Numbered from the stretch's first letter, positions 10,934 through 23,596 are shown. The stretch is DNA of 64,000 nucleotides from Hyposmocoma kahamanoa (GCF_003589595.1 NW_020654810.1:11339543-11403542); one strand, 5' to 3'. Translations and numbers: made by a program. Notes: generated from the letters alone by a model not told the origin.

Positions 10934-13227
10934 GTCTGCGAACACTCGCTTGTTCAATTCAAGTATTATTTTATTTTATAAGTATTTTTTTTATGGATAA
11001 AAGAACTTTCGTTTTCGCAAACTTAATATGTGCATGAATAAATAAGACAGTCCGAGTGTCCTGACTGAGCTAAGGTTGCTTCTCTGTGTTCATTAATATG
11101 TAGGTAGAGTTTAAAATATAAGGCGCTGATTAGCGCCTTTAAAAGTAACCAAAAGGTTTAGTTGTAAGCGCTAACAAAGGATTTATTGTTTGAGACGTTT
11201 TTACTTTATCCTCGGCATTCTCTCAAAAGTCATAAATGTAACGGCCTTGGCTGAGTCACAGAGTGAGGAGAAATCAGCGAACTGAGTTGTTGTGTTTAGC
11301 GAATGTAAGATTAGTCTCGTGCCATAGCGAATTGAATGTTTAGTAACTTCATGAGTAAGTGCGTCTTACTCATCAATTCCTGGGCTTTACCTTACTTCGT
11401 CTTGGGGAAATTGTGCAGTCTACAAGAATAATAAGAAATAGTTTTCAATGAAAAAACAAAATAATCAAATATCTTGAAGTGAAGAACTAACTATACAGCT
11501 GTCGTTGATTTGTGTAGCAGCTACATTTGTGTGTAGCAATCATAACACAAAGAACAGAAGATCGAAAATAGATGCGTCTGTTGCCCCAGTAACTAAAGAC
11601 TCTTGAGATCGGCGGACGCACAGAGTTTTCTTTATCCATAATGAAATTAGATGTTTACAATAATAGCTTTTATATTAAAGAAATGTTAAGTTGTAGCGTA
11701 CTTAAATAGTAAATAACAGTACACTGTAGGAAAAATAAGTTAACAAAGGTGCATTGACTCATAGTTGTAATGCAGTTCAGAGTATAGCGTAACAGTTTCT
11801 CGGAGATAATAGCTATGACTAAACTATATGAATGGTTTCATTCATGAATGAGTGAATTCGGTCTAGTGATCATTTCTACAAGCGTTTGTAAGCATACTGG
11901 TCAGAATCTTGTGTCATCGTCCATAATGGTATACTAGTAATGAACGCAATTGTTACAAGTTACGTACATTTTCTTGGTATTGACATAGATTTACCGTAAC
12001 TTTTTAACGACGGTTTAGTTCTGGTACCCAGAATTCCCGTATTTGCTTTTGATATCGCAAGTAGGTGGCATAGACCAACAAGTCACATTACGTATCTACT
12101 CGTATAACTTAGAAAAAAAATACTTTAAATTATCTTTATATTGTTCATTGATGATTAGATGAAAATTACAGACTTCAGCTTAACGTTATATGGAAACATA
12201 GGAATAAATTTGTGTATATTAATACAGTAGTATTGAAGTGACTATAAAAACGTTTTGACATTGATAGGTAATCGCGTAACTTTGTGAAATGATGTGAGTT
12301 GGTGAGTCAGTTGCTGTGTTTTGTATGCATTATCTTAATTAGGTAAGAATGCTAACCTTCCTAAAATTAGTAATACCAGATTATGGTCAGTTGTCATAAA
12401 ATCAGTTTTAATTCATTAATATTATATTGGTAATTGTGAAAGTGATCGTTTGCTTAGTATAACATTGCTTTTAATTCAATACGAGTAACATGAGCTCTGA
12501 TTACGAAAATACAAAATACAGGTTCAAAATCTAAATCAAGAACTTAACTAGAATCCAGCCAGTAATAAACAAGACAGCTGAAAGTGAGCTTAAGAGATTC
12601 AATTAATATGCTGATTCGTCATTCGTTCACGTGGCAGCTTATCAACATCGTATGAGATGTTACCTGCGCGTGTGCCGATTACAACTTACTATGAGTCAGC
12701 GTACATCCTGCTCTATCGTCGTACCACTTTCACGATCACCAACACGCCGCACGTTTTTGCTTTTGATTGATTCTCTTTAGACCTAATCTCGACGGTCAAC
12801 TAGTATTTACGAACATAAAATTGGGATCTCTTACATTTGCCCATAATTGTTGGAATATGCACTTTCTATTTACGGTATCTTATCAAAATATGTGCCATCT
12901 TCTAGAAATCGTATTTGTTTCATGCGTTAAACAAAGATTATACACATTCCAATTGTGATAAAATTCCGACTTTATTTAAATTTGTGACTCATAACATAGT
13001 TTGGTCGGTTTGATAATATAGAATCAGACAAACGTATACAAAAAAAATATTGATGAAATCATTCAGTGTAATCAACGGTAATAACAATAATATTTTGTAA
13101 ATGATTACATATGGCATCATCTAAATAGATATAGTTTTTATTGTCTGAATTTTCCTTATGTCTTCGTGTTAAAGGTTAGGGAAAATTTGAAAATAACTGT
13201 TCTATGATTCATTTAAACTGTCTGGAG

Positions 13228-13424
13228 CAGTGTTGGTCAATCCACGGCCCGCGGGCCAGTTCCGGCCCGCGATGGGCTTTAATCCGGCCCGCCAACCTTA
13301 CTTACGTAGGTGTGTATGGCCATTGGAATTATATTTATTCAAAACAAAATACATTTTTTTCTGGTCCCCCTGTGAAATGTCTTGTTTTTCTGGCCCCCAA
13401 TGAAAAACGCTTGCACACTCCTTG
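13228..13424. mobile_element. hAT-like non-autonomous element (MITE)
   Basis: The left end CAGTGTTGGTCAATCCACGG is followed by GCCCGCGGGCCAGTTCCGGC, typical of hAT/Charlie-type termini. The right end is TGAAAAACGCTTGCACACTC then CTTG. Flanks CTGGAG and CTAGAG may be a decayed 8-bp target duplication. GC-rich terminal sequence in an AT-rich region supports an insertion. Confidence 0.6.
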
Positions 13425-14826
13425 CCTAGAGTATTCTTCAGAGGCTATTTATTCTGTTTACTATTATTAAACTATCCCACAAGGCCGACGTTGAACAGAT
13501 AGCATACATTTTTTATAAGCTCATCCGCAAATGCAGCTGTACTCATCACGAAATATGTACATAATTAGGTACATGTGGCTAAAGGAAGACCCGTATTAGT
13601 CTAGAGTCTAAACTAAACGGATGTTGCGAGACAATATTTTACGAGACTGTTTGTAATTGCGTTGTGTCACCGTTGGTACGTACATTGTCAGCTAATTAAC
13701 TTTATATAGAAGACTATGGAACATAAAGAGATTAACCTCCAGGAAATCGATGACTTGTTAATTCCAATACGCATTGAGTAATAAATGTATAAAAGGAGTT
13801 ATTATAAACTTATTGTTACTGAATATAATAAGCAAATTGTAAACAGCACTGTTAACGGTAAGTACTTATGATTGTGCTTTATTGATTGAAAATATTATTG
13901 AATATCGCGATTGAACCACATGTGGTTTTAGTTTACAATAAGAAGCAATCGTGTTCTTTTATGGTGATATTGTGCGAGTGGAAGCGGAGTGCGATATGTT
14001 TGCGCAGTAACCTATTATGTACCTACATAGGGGCTTTACACCAAATACAAAAAATCAAATATTTAAGATAATTATATTAACACAAAGAAATGTACCGTAA
14101 CTTTTTGTTGCTGGTGAATCTGATGTTTCCGCAAACAACCAATATTATTCGCTAATTATTCCCAAAGCTTTGTGTTTTAACAATTCATTAATCATTTAAG
14201 CTGCGCAACTGATTCCAAAAGTACTTTATACATGCAATTCGAACAGTTCCAATCATGCAACAAACTATTTAAGACCATGCTTGAGACGTCATACGTGCCA
14301 TAATTTATTGCATTCAATTTAGTAGCAACCTTCGACGTGTTGATAAACTATAAAATATAATTTTTTTTGGAAGGAGCTTCGGAACAAAACCCGATAAAAC
14401 TGATAAATTTCGATTCTAATTTCGTCTAGTCTCATTGAATGGATTTGTCGTATTATGTTCAGATCCATGCATTTGAAACACATTTTGAAGTAGAATTAAG
14501 TCGTTGCGGTTCAGATTGGACAAATTATTCATAGAAACGTTTTGTACGTTCTTGTAACTACCATTTGGTACTAAAAAAGAAGAACAAGTTAAAATGTGAC
14601 TTATCGGTTTTTGTCCGGCTAAGTGTTAAAATATGTAATTTATTATAAATTTTAAAAATAAAGACTCATAAACATCACTACCAAATAGGGCTTTCATCCC
14701 GTATCTTTTGTGAAGATAGAAGAACCGAATAGAAGATAAATACCGGTGCCTACTCTAAAATAACAAAAAATAGTTAGCCAATACATATATACTGGGACGT
14801 GTACAGGTTTCATCACAATATTTTCT

Positions 14827-14957
14827 TTCGCCGAAAAACTGATGGTTAATTTCAAATGTCGCGCATAAATTCCGGAAAACTCACGAGGTGCAAGCACGAA
14901 TTCGAACCCATGCCCGCAATAGGCGGTAGGTCCAACAATTAGCCTACCACGGCTTTG
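14827..14957 (-). mobile_element. tRNA-derived SINE fragment, family D
   Basis: The minus strand shows a B box (GGGTTCGAATTCGTGC) and an A-box-like TGGTAGGCTAATTGTTGG, followed by a body with TTCCGGAATTTATGCGCGAC. It shares that body with the fragment at 38.3-38.5 kb. Confidence 0.6.
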
Positions 14958-15836
14958 TTTGATCGCTATAAAAATGAAAAGAAAGACTTTCATAAATCAT
15001 TTTCAATTTTATAATTTGAGTTAACAAAAGGCTTGATTAAAATATGTTTTCATGGAAACCTACTTTTGCAATAGTTTTGAAACCTCTCGTTTTTGCCAGG
15101 ATTTTCGAGACCGCACCGAGACTTGATTTTTATTCCCAGAAAGATATACAACGAGAGAGAAAGCCCTACCATAATATAAAACAATGAACATATGTGAGTG
15201 AACATATGTAATTGAGTTATCAAATAAACACAAGCTTTATTTATTATTAAGGATAGTGAGAAAGCAAATGAGTCTTTATCTTAAAAATACCCGCCAGCTA
15301 AAAGTGCAAAGCCAAACATACCCATCGTGCAGTTTTTGAAGCCTTTTCTGGTGCAAGAAGGGACTCTTCCGAACGTACCTGTAACAAAAAAGAAATGTTA
15401 AGATTTGTACAATTAATTGTGAGTTAAAACGCTTTGTAAATGATATGATACATATAGATTAATTATAATATAACTAAATTTTGCTTGTACAAAATCATTG
15501 TAAATTATTATGTAACTTATTGTTCACCACTTTTGTTTTAAATAAACAATATTTATGTTATACATGTAGCAAGTTCCTTTTACTTTATGACTCATTTGCA
15601 ATTCAGTTTAAAGATTAGGGAACATTCTTATCGTTTTCTTTGTTTATGTCTTTCAGTATTTATTTTTTAACAAAAACACCTTACGTGAGCGGTTTCCTGT
15701 AAGAATAAATAAATAATATTATCAGTTAACCGCCTTTAACCAGATAACCTATATGTGCATTATATTTCAAATGAATATTAGTTTAAATGCTAAATAGTAC
15801 CTATTGAACCTAGGTGGTTTACTGAATTAATTTATT

Positions 15837-16085
15837 GAAGAGTTCGTCCATGGAAGTACTGCCACCTTATCTGTTTCTGCCGCCAAACAGTAATGCGAGC
15901 ATTATTGCGTTTAAATTTGAAAGGGTGCTGTTCAAATTACAGGCACATGGGACTTGTTAACTTATTCGCGATGCCCTTTAGACGTTTGGGATTGAAAACT
16001 CTAAATGGTACCGCAATTGCTATGGACTGGCTTACCACCAGGGGCATGACTTCTTCGTTCTGTCACTTGGCACTATAAAAAAAAT
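15837..16085 (+). repeat. Repeat A copy 2
   Basis: Starts GAAGAGTTCGTCCATGGAAG, lacks the first ~20 bases of copy 1, and ends TTGGCACTATAAAAAAA. It is diverged and internally shortened. Confidence 0.7.
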
Positions 16086-16223
16086 TAAAAAACAATTGTT
16101 TTTTGGTTGGTTACCATTTTTATAGCGCGGCGCTCTACTTTTATGTCACATAAAACAATAGATTAATTTAATGTTTTACACTAACAATAATCGGGAAGTA
16201 CTACGAAGTAGTACTACTATACG

Positions 16224-16285
16224 CCTATTAGCAATCCTATCACCACGATGGCGAGCATTATTGTATGCTATCGATACAATTAGAA
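16224..16285 (+). repeat. Family H repeat, 3' fragment
   Basis: AATCCTATCACCACGATGGC and GTATGCTATCGATACAATTA match the 3' part of the copies at 23.1 and 47.5 kb. Confidence 0.55.
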
Positions 16286-16360
16286 GAATTAACGCTAAGG
16301 CTATAACGGCCGTTTATCGGTGGTCATATTAGCATGTCATACCTGATATGACCAATGAAA

Positions 16361-16426
16361 TTAATGTTGGCTAAACATGACCACCAATACAAACATGTAA
16401 TGGTGGTCATGTTTAGCCAACATTAA
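16361..16426. repeat. Perfect 26-bp inverted repeat with 14-nt loop
   Basis: Arms at 16361-16386 and 16401-16426 are exact reverse complements (TTAATGTTGGCTAAACATGA... each way), with loop ATACAAACATGTAA. Just upstream is a smaller hairpin (TGGTCATAT at 16321-16329 with ATATGACCA at 16346-16354) that shares the TGGTCAT motif. Transcribed RNA would form a 66-nt hairpin. Confidence 0.9.
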
Positions 16427-16782
16427 CACCCTGTAGGCAAATTCGCTTGACGTACCTAAATTATGAAGTACAGAACCTAACTTATCAAATGTACCATTTT
16501 GTCGATCTTCATCTTCTTCAGCATCTTCCGCTTTACGAATATAGATTTTAGTCTACGTCTACAAATATAATTTCCTTTATAGGGCAATTAAGGTGTACAA
16601 TAGTTTCCCAAAACAAAGAATTCTTCACCTACAAACTTGAAAAATAAAATTATCTGTAGGTTTATAACATACTGTGCTAGCACATTTTCTTGCATGTCTC
16701 GATTATTAAAACATATTATGAAATTATCGTGTATTTTTAACATTTCTATGTCTTGTTCAAAATTTTTGAGGCGTTAATTTAA

Positions 16783-16879
16783 CCGTGACCATGGGACCTG
16801 TAAAGGGCCCGAAACGTCGGTTTGTTTGAAAAAACAAATATACCCGATTTAAATCCGGAAAAATAGTTTCATTTCCTAT
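16783..16879 (+). mobile_element. Element E copy 1: ~97-bp insertion with 12-bp flanking direct repeat
   Basis: The insertion holds CCTGTAAAGGGCCCGAAACG and ends AGTTTCATTTCCTAT. It is flanked by GCGTTAATTTAA at 16771-16782 and again at 16880-16891, as expected for a retroposed piece with a target duplication. Related copies are at 22.0, 40.5, 58.8 and 59.8 kb. The CTGTAAAG...CGAAAC core resembles, but does not match, a hammerhead-ribozyme core as found in Penelope-like elements. Confidence 0.65.
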
Positions 16880-17567
16880 GCGTTAATTTAATTTTCGTAG
16901 AGCCTGTGGTATTATACAATTTGTCATTTCAAATTAATGTAAAAAGTGATAAAAGTCCTTTAAATGACATTTTTGAGTTTATATAGTGATGACAACAAAA
17001 AGAACCTATTTAAAATTTAATCATCAGTTTAACGCAACGGCTGAGAAATTGTTTAAAACATATCTGAAAGAATGTACCTAATAAACAAAAGTCATACTTA
17101 TTTTATGAATCATAAAAAACTTTCTGGAGCAGCGACTAACAAGTTCATTTACCTGCGATTGTTATAGTTATAATGTAGTAGTAGTTAATGCAATCACCAG
17201 TACGACAATAGAAAAATAAGGCACTTACGAGAACAAAATTTAGCTGTTTATTATGAAGATTGAGAAGAACTGTAGGTGGTAATGATAAAAAAATACAAAT
17301 GTCTTTTTAAAAGAGTGACGCCTAGAGTCTTACTGATTCTTCTCAAGGTATTTTGTCTTATAAGTGAGTACTACAATTCTAATTTCCTTACCTTTGAAAT
17401 AAACATATATTTGAATGGTGCTAAAGGCAGATGATTAATTAGGGTTTCCACTTAGTTTTTGTATATTACTAACTACGGGTCAGTTACGGACGGTGTCTGT
17501 ATTTACATTTCACAGTCGTTTTCTGATAGATCTTGTTGGTTTCATAGTCATAAAGCACCACACCGTA

Positions 17568-19720
17568 GTAGATATGAGCGCCGATAATAGACCAACCGGC
17601 GGAGCGGGCGGAGTTTCGGCGGCGCGAGCGCGACCCTAAAACGAATTTGTATAACGGTGTTTGTTTTTACAAAAACTCTTATACAAATACTTTTTCAAAG
17701 GAAAATATAAAATAACGTATTTTCTATAGTAATATAATTTTTATCAGTTCGATAAGGGGCTCCGATCGTACGTACGTACGTGTATGCGTAGTGATAATGG
17801 CGACGCTAGAACATGACAAATTATTTTAATAAACAACACATCTTTGAATATAAAGTCACTAACTAACTTTTGTGGCCCATCTATGCCACCCCTGCTGAGG
17901 CCGGACGGCACGCTGGCCTATACTGCAGAAGCCAAGGCAAATCTTTTTGCCTCACTCTTTGCAATTACCTCAGGCTGGCTGCACTATGGCGCCAATTCGC
18001 AAACGTCAAAAAGAGGTAATTAGAACTCTGCGGAATCTAGACGTGAATAAAGCTAGCGGGCCAAATGGAATTCTAGCACTAGTCGTACGTAACTGTGCGC
18101 CTGAGTTGTCTCCTGTTCACACACTCCTACACCTGTACCGCTTCTCACTTGAGACTGGTGTAGTTCCCAGGTCGTGGAACCTTGCAACCGTACAACCTAC
18201 GCCGAAAAAGGGAAGCAGAGCTGACTCTGTCAACTATAGACCTATCTCAGTCACTTCCATACTCTGCAAGACTATGGAACGTGTACTCAACAACCGTCTC
18301 CTGTCGTACCTTGAAGACAACGACCTCCTCAATGATCGCCAGTGCGGATTCCGACGAGGGAGATCTTCTCGTATATGCCTGTCACATACGGAGCGAGGCT
18401 ATAGAAAAGCAAGGTGAAGCACTTGCAGTGTCTTTGGATATTTCTAAAGCCTTTGACAGGGTCTGGCACGCAAGCCTTTTAAGTAAGCTTCCCTCTTATA
18501 GGCTTCCCACTGACTTGCAATTTTATCTCGAATTTCTTGAACGAACGTTCGATTCGAGTGGTCTTAGAAGACTACTCTTCCGAACATATGGCGATAGATT
18601 CCTTAGGGTTCCGTACTGTCTGCAACTCTCTTTCTGCTGCATATCAATGATATGTTAATTTCAGTTGTAGATAGGTACTTGACCAATGCAAGGGTCAGTG
18701 GAGTGGAAATCCAGTCTTGTCGAGTGTCCATGGTTAGCCGTTTAGATTTGACACTCAAGGCAGTCTCCGATTGAGGCGATGCTAATCTTGTAAAATTTAA
18801 CGCTGCCTAAACGCAGCCGTATCTATTTTCCACAAAACGGAGTCCCTTTGAGCTGACTTCGACTTTTCGTGATATATCTATACCGATGTTGACCGTCTCC
18901 AGCTACTTGGAATGAACCTGTCGTCCAATTTTAACTTCGGCAGATACATTGAATCCATGGCCAAACATGCAGCAAAGAAGCTTGGGATCCTTTCCAGGGT
19001 GAGGTGTTACTTCACACCGGGACAGTTGCTTCAGCTGTACCAAGCACAAGTCCGGTCGTGCATGGAGTACTGCTGCCACCTTTAGGCTCTGCTACATGCC
19101 AACTGGCCATCTTGGATTCAATTGACAACCGTGTGAAGAAGCTTATAGGTGACTCGGAATTTGTGGCGGCGAAGGTGCAGAGCCTTGAACACCGCCGTAA
19201 AGTTGCCAGCTTATCGGTATTTTACAGCATATATCACGGAGAGCGTGCGATGGAATTACACGATTTAATTCCGCTTTTCCCTTTCCATCACCAGGGTCTA
19301 GGCGTAGGCTTGGGTTCCACCTCTATGTTGTGGATATTCCAAGGATTCGCACGAAGCGTTACGCTTCCACATTTATATGGCGAACGGCTATGGAGTGGAA
19401 TTCCCTGCCTGCAGAATTGTTCCCTAAACTTTATAACAGGGCTTTTCAAGGCGAAAGTGAATAGGCATTATTTAGGTGTGCATGCTCCATCGTCACTTTC
19501 CATCAGGTGAGATGGAGGTCAAATGCGAATTTACATTTTATATTAAAAAAAAAAAATATTAGAAAAGTCATTTTCTGGCGTCGCCATTTTCACATACACA
19601 ATACGGAAACGTGCGCGTGCGTACAATCGGAGCGCCTGATCGAACTGAACGGCGAGCCGCTTGCATTTGTCGACGGCGGTGGCGCGAGGACAACCGCGGC
19701 GGCGCGGCGCTCATATCTAC
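17568..19720. repeat. Widely spaced 16-bp inverted repeat around the jockey-like LINE
   Basis: GTAGATATGAGCGCCG at 17568-17583 and its exact reverse complement at 19705-19720 lie about 2.1 kb apart. Each is next to a GC-rich stretch (17590-17635 and 19620-19710). This suggests two inverted copies of one GC-rich sequence, or ends of an element that enclosed the LINE. Confidence 0.45.
17867..19556 (+). mobile_element. Jockey-like non-LTR retrotransposon, 5'-truncated and frameshifted
   Basis: Translated in shifting frames, the segment gives LLRPDGTLAYTAEAKANLFA (from 17883), then reverse-transcriptase blocks LDVNKASGPNGI, WNLATVQPTPKKGS, NYRPISVTSILCKTMERV and CGFRRGRSS (17947-18400). After a frameshift it gives EALAVSLDISKAFDRVWHAS (18412 onward). 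A C-terminal part follows from 18.9 kb (AQVRSCMEYCCH, then LDSIDNRVKKLIGD and LEHRRKVASLSVFY). The 3' end carries an A-rich tail at 19544-19556. The endonuclease and the catalytic YxDD block are lost or unreadable. Order and motifs fit the jockey clade. The element is dead. Confidence 0.8.
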
Positions 19721-19723
19721 GCC

Positions 19724-20014
19724 GTAGCAGTAGAGCTCCTTGTGATAGAGTTTGTCCAGGGAAGTACTGCCATCTTACATTTTTCTTCTGCCAAGTAGTA
19801 ACGTAAGCATTACTGTGTTCGGATTTTGAAGGGTACTTTTGAAGCGACTTGTCAATTCATGCCTCAAGGTTAATGCGCTCAGTGACAGTGTCAGTGCCGC
19901 ATAGATCTTTGTGACATAAAGCTCTGAGCGGCACTGCAACTGTTATGGACAGGCGTGTCGCTTACCACCAGGCGCATGACTTATTCGTCCCTTCACTTGG
20001 TATCATAAAAAAAG
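19724..20014 (+). repeat. Repeat A copy 3
   Basis: Starts GTAGCAGTAGAGCTCCTTG and ends CTTGGTATCATAAAAAAA. It lies directly after a GC-rich stretch that follows the jockey-like LINE. Confidence 0.7.
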
Positions 20015-20136
20015 ATAATCACACCAAGTAGATACCCGATCTCAAATTATATTTGTTCTATAAGTACCAGACGATAAAATTAGGTGAAAAGAATTATTAA
20101 GGAATTTCTTGTACTCCCCAGACCGGAATTAATTTA

Positions 20137-20225
20137 AAGTTACCTAAAAACCCCACCGGGAATCGAAACCCGGGGTCTTCTCAACTTGCGCCTAGAGTGC
20201 TTATCACTGGTATACCAAGATCGCG
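20137..20225 (-). mobile_element. tRNA-like fragment (SINE head or tRNA pseudogene)
   Basis: The minus strand contains GGGTTTCGATTCCCGGTGGG, a near-perfect T-arm/B box, and an A-box-like TGGTATACCAGTGATAAG upstream. An acceptor stem does not form cleanly, so I treat it as a pseudogene or SINE head. Confidence 0.5.
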
Positions 20226-21959
20226 AAACCAATTGTTTTACAGGTTGCATGGGTATCAAATTAGCGATCTTTCTAACGTAGTATTTCTTATTTAATGATT
20301 CCTAAGTATGAGCAATTTAATTTAGCTTAAGAAACGGTGCGTAGGCGCGTTGCAGTTCATAAATGCGTTGTAAACTCAATAAGCGACGAGACACGGTAGG
20401 CGGCCGGAAGACCCGAGTGGCGAGTGTTAGTCGACTTCCTACTTAGAGTGCTTGCTGTTCGACGGAAACACTATTTTTGGCGCCCACCGCCCGCCGGCTG
20501 CTTCCTCAGAGGAAAGTCTGCTTATTGAATACGATCACCAATGTGATTTAATCGTAATATTCTCCAGCTTTTTCCCACCACACTTGTGATTTCAAATAGC
20601 ACTTGTCATTCGTTCCAATTCTGTACAATGTACATAACTAATTCTAAAACGAACAGAACACGTTCACTCATTGTCAATAATGTTCTTTTAGATCATAAGA
20701 CGTGAATATTAAGTATTTTTGCGGACCACACAGTCAGAAATCGTCGCGTACTGTGAGGTGTCATATGTGTCTTCAGTCTTATCGGCAACAAAAACGTATT
20801 CACATTAGGAAGATAGCGAGAGCATTCCATCCCGCATTCCAGTCAGCTCACGAGTCCTAACATTCCCGTCATTGTGCACGCCCATAAGGGCCCGCCAGGA
20901 ATGTGTTGGATCCGGTCATTCAGCGGAGCACCGTAGCAATTTACAATCTGTATGCAATGTATTTTTTCCAGATCTGTCAACGCAAAGTGTTTGTGATTTA
21001 ATGCTTTTGTGATTTTTTTTAGTTCTTAGGAAATCCGGCCAATTTTGGTCTAAGCAAATTTCATAGTTTCTTGTAAGAGATATGACTATGAGAGTGCAGG
21101 AAACTTCCATTATGTCAGCATAAAACATGTAGGTACATTGTTTAAAAGATTAACTTAAATAACATCGTGCGGAAAAGATAAATGGAGTAATTAACGAATA
21201 AACAGCAAATTGAAAGAGAAAATGAATAAACGGAACAAATAAGTAGAACAATTTCATGACTTTTTATCTAATTGCCCTCTATTGACACGCTAGTGACTGG
21301 CACTGATTGACATCGCATAAGTCTCTCGACATCCTTGATGGCTCTTAATTGACCGCAAGTCAAGCGCATAAACAACATTTTAGTAAGTAATTCTAATTAC
21401 TTATACCTACTACTATGAATATGTACAAAGATGTTTACGATAAATAGATTACTACAATACAAATTACATATAAATATAGGTGACAGCACATTAGTAGGAG
21501 CACGTGGGCATTTATATCCGCTTGGTCTTACCAGTAGGAGGAAACGGCCAGATTTACGGTTTTTTATTAATTTTCTGTAGTACTATTTTATGTTGCTCAA
21601 AATAAGAAGAAAGCTATGAACCTTGCTCCTAATAATATTTCATCTGCTATGTTCAGTAATAGGTAACAATTGTGAAGCAAATAAAAGAATCGTAAAGGTT
21701 AAATAACTCATTATTATGTTTGAAACTACATTTATTATTTGAGTAGGTAATATAGTTTCAAATGTAAATTACGACTAAAGAATATCAGCTATATGTATAA
21801 TACTGCAGTTATGATTATACACACTTAACCGGTGTGATCAGTCCCTCTACTATGACGCTAGCAGTCGCGTAAAATTTCATTTCATTTTACATCATTATGA
21901 CAAATTCTACTGCGCCCTATTCCCTAACGGTAATGAGAAGATGTAATATTTTGTATATC

Positions 21960-22137
21960 TACATAGGAAATGAAACTATTTTTTTTTTAACCTAAATCGC
22001 GTATATTTGTCTCCCGTGATCATGGGACCTGTAGGACCCAAAACGTTGGTTTGTTTGAAAAGATAAATATACGCCATATAGATCCGAAAAAAGAAAATGG
22101 TTTCATTTCCTATGTGTAACAATCGCGAAAACCTAAG
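21960..22137 (+). mobile_element. Element E copy 2, with an inverted partial copy forming a palindrome
   Basis: The right half is a family-E copy (CCTGTAGGACCCAAAACG ... GTTTCATTTCCTATGT). The left half (21960-22013) is the reverse complement of its 3' part, so ACATAGGAAATGAAAC at 21961-21976 pairs with GTTTCATTTCCTATGT. The 3' flank AACAATCGCGAAAACC is shared with the 58.8-kb copy, so the family extends that far. Confidence 0.65.
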
Positions 22138-23054
22138 AGTTCGATATTTTGTGTACAAATAATTCACGCGCTCGCAACGCCAACTGTCCCTGTCTATTCA
22201 TGGTAGGTACCTACCTAGAACGACATAGTATAGCTGTCCGCTTTAACGTTATTTTTGTTGTCATCACTATAATGGCGTCGCGAATAGGATTTATTGCCAG
22301 ACCCGTGTCCTTTGATTCCTATCTCTAGTTAGCTACATTGCTGGCTACCATGACCTATATTAGACACAATTAATTATAATTTGAACCTTAAACGGCAAAC
22401 TGCATGAGCTAATGTGCGATCATAAAGTAATAATACTCGAAGTTGACTTGGATACGCAGTCGTCTTATCAAGCGGCAATTTCAAAGAAAAATACATTTAC
22501 GAATGCCTGATTCCTTATCGTCGTGTATACAAGGTTTAAAATTATTAGTGTACAAGCTTTATCAGATGTGGGAACAACTGTTACCCTTTAACCTGCGCGA
22601 GATGAAAGAATCTCGTCCTTACAACATTGACTGTAGGTCCAACACAGCTAGTCGGTTACCGCTTTTGTAGGTCACAGATATTACACAGAAGACCTTGTGC
22701 AACTTACAATATGTAGTGTCACGGATACTGCACATAAATAAGACAAAAGAGAAAATTGAGGATTAAAATCTGATGAAAATGTGGTTATGTGTCTATAAAG
22801 ATCATTGCTTAGTACAAATAGTATGGATTTGTGAATAAACATAAATTGTGTTGTATTCGCAGATATTTTGAGTAATAAGTGGTACACTTTATTCAATAAT
22901 AGATCTGAAGATAGATTAAGCCAAAACTGGTAACAGACGCTGTAAATGGTTGAAAAAATATCAAGAATAACTGCACCCAGGATTGATTGTGCGTTTTATT
23001 ATCATTAATAATGATAAACATAATGCACATGAACATTATACTATCCTGTGGTTC

Positions 23055-23240
23055 GAAGGACAAGGAGCACGAGCCCCCGCACGACGCACCATTCCTTTCC
23101 TGTACCTACGTCTGGCGCGCCCTTGGCAACAATCGTCGAGTATATATTACGCCAATTGGCAAATCCTTTCACCGCAATGGCAAACATTGTAGTGTATACC
23201 ATCGATACGATAAGAAGAAGAAAGAGTATAAGAAGCACAT
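23055..23240 (+). repeat. Family H repeat with AAG-rich tail
   Basis: GCCCCCGCACGACGCACCAT, then CGCGCCCTTGGCAACAATCG, GCCAATTGGCAAATCCTTTC and GTATACCATCGATACGATAA, ending in AGAAGAAGAAAGAG. It aligns along its length with 47.45-47.64 kb. Probably the 3' end of a LINE or a SINE. ORFs in several frames here arise from repeat composition. Confidence 0.65.
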
Positions 23241-23522
23241 TTTTGATTAAAACTCCACATAATACCACCTGATATTGCATACCAAAATTTACTCTACTAC
23301 ATGTCAACGCGACATAACAGGAGGGTACATGCAACGGAATGTACTAATAATACTCTACATTGTAATGGTAAAAATAATCTTTTTGAAGTTATTTCTAAAG
23401 TATGTAGAGCGAACTCTTTTTGTTTGACTAACACAATACACGTACAGGTGCCTGTGACTCATGCCTTTTTCCTTAAACAAAATATTCTTGTATCACGAAA
23501 TATCGTTTGTGAAATCTTCTAT

Positions 23523-23596
23523 GAAGTTTTTAGGATTATAGGAAGTTTTTAGGATTATAGGAAGTTTTTAGGATTATAGGAAGTTTATAGGAAGAT
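23523..23596. repeat. 19-bp tandem repeat, three copies plus a partial
   Basis: The unit GAAGTTTTTAGGATTATAG occurs three times without change from 23523 to 23579, then a shortened copy. This is a minisatellite-type expansion. Confidence 0.9.

Noticed and set aside
14694..14993. 99-codon minus-strand ORF
   Set aside because: Covers a tRNA-derived SINE fragment.
16783..16879. Active hammerhead ribozyme in element E
   Set aside because: The CTGANGA strand reads CTGTAAA and copies differ in the GAAA strand; self-cleavage is not expected from these copies.
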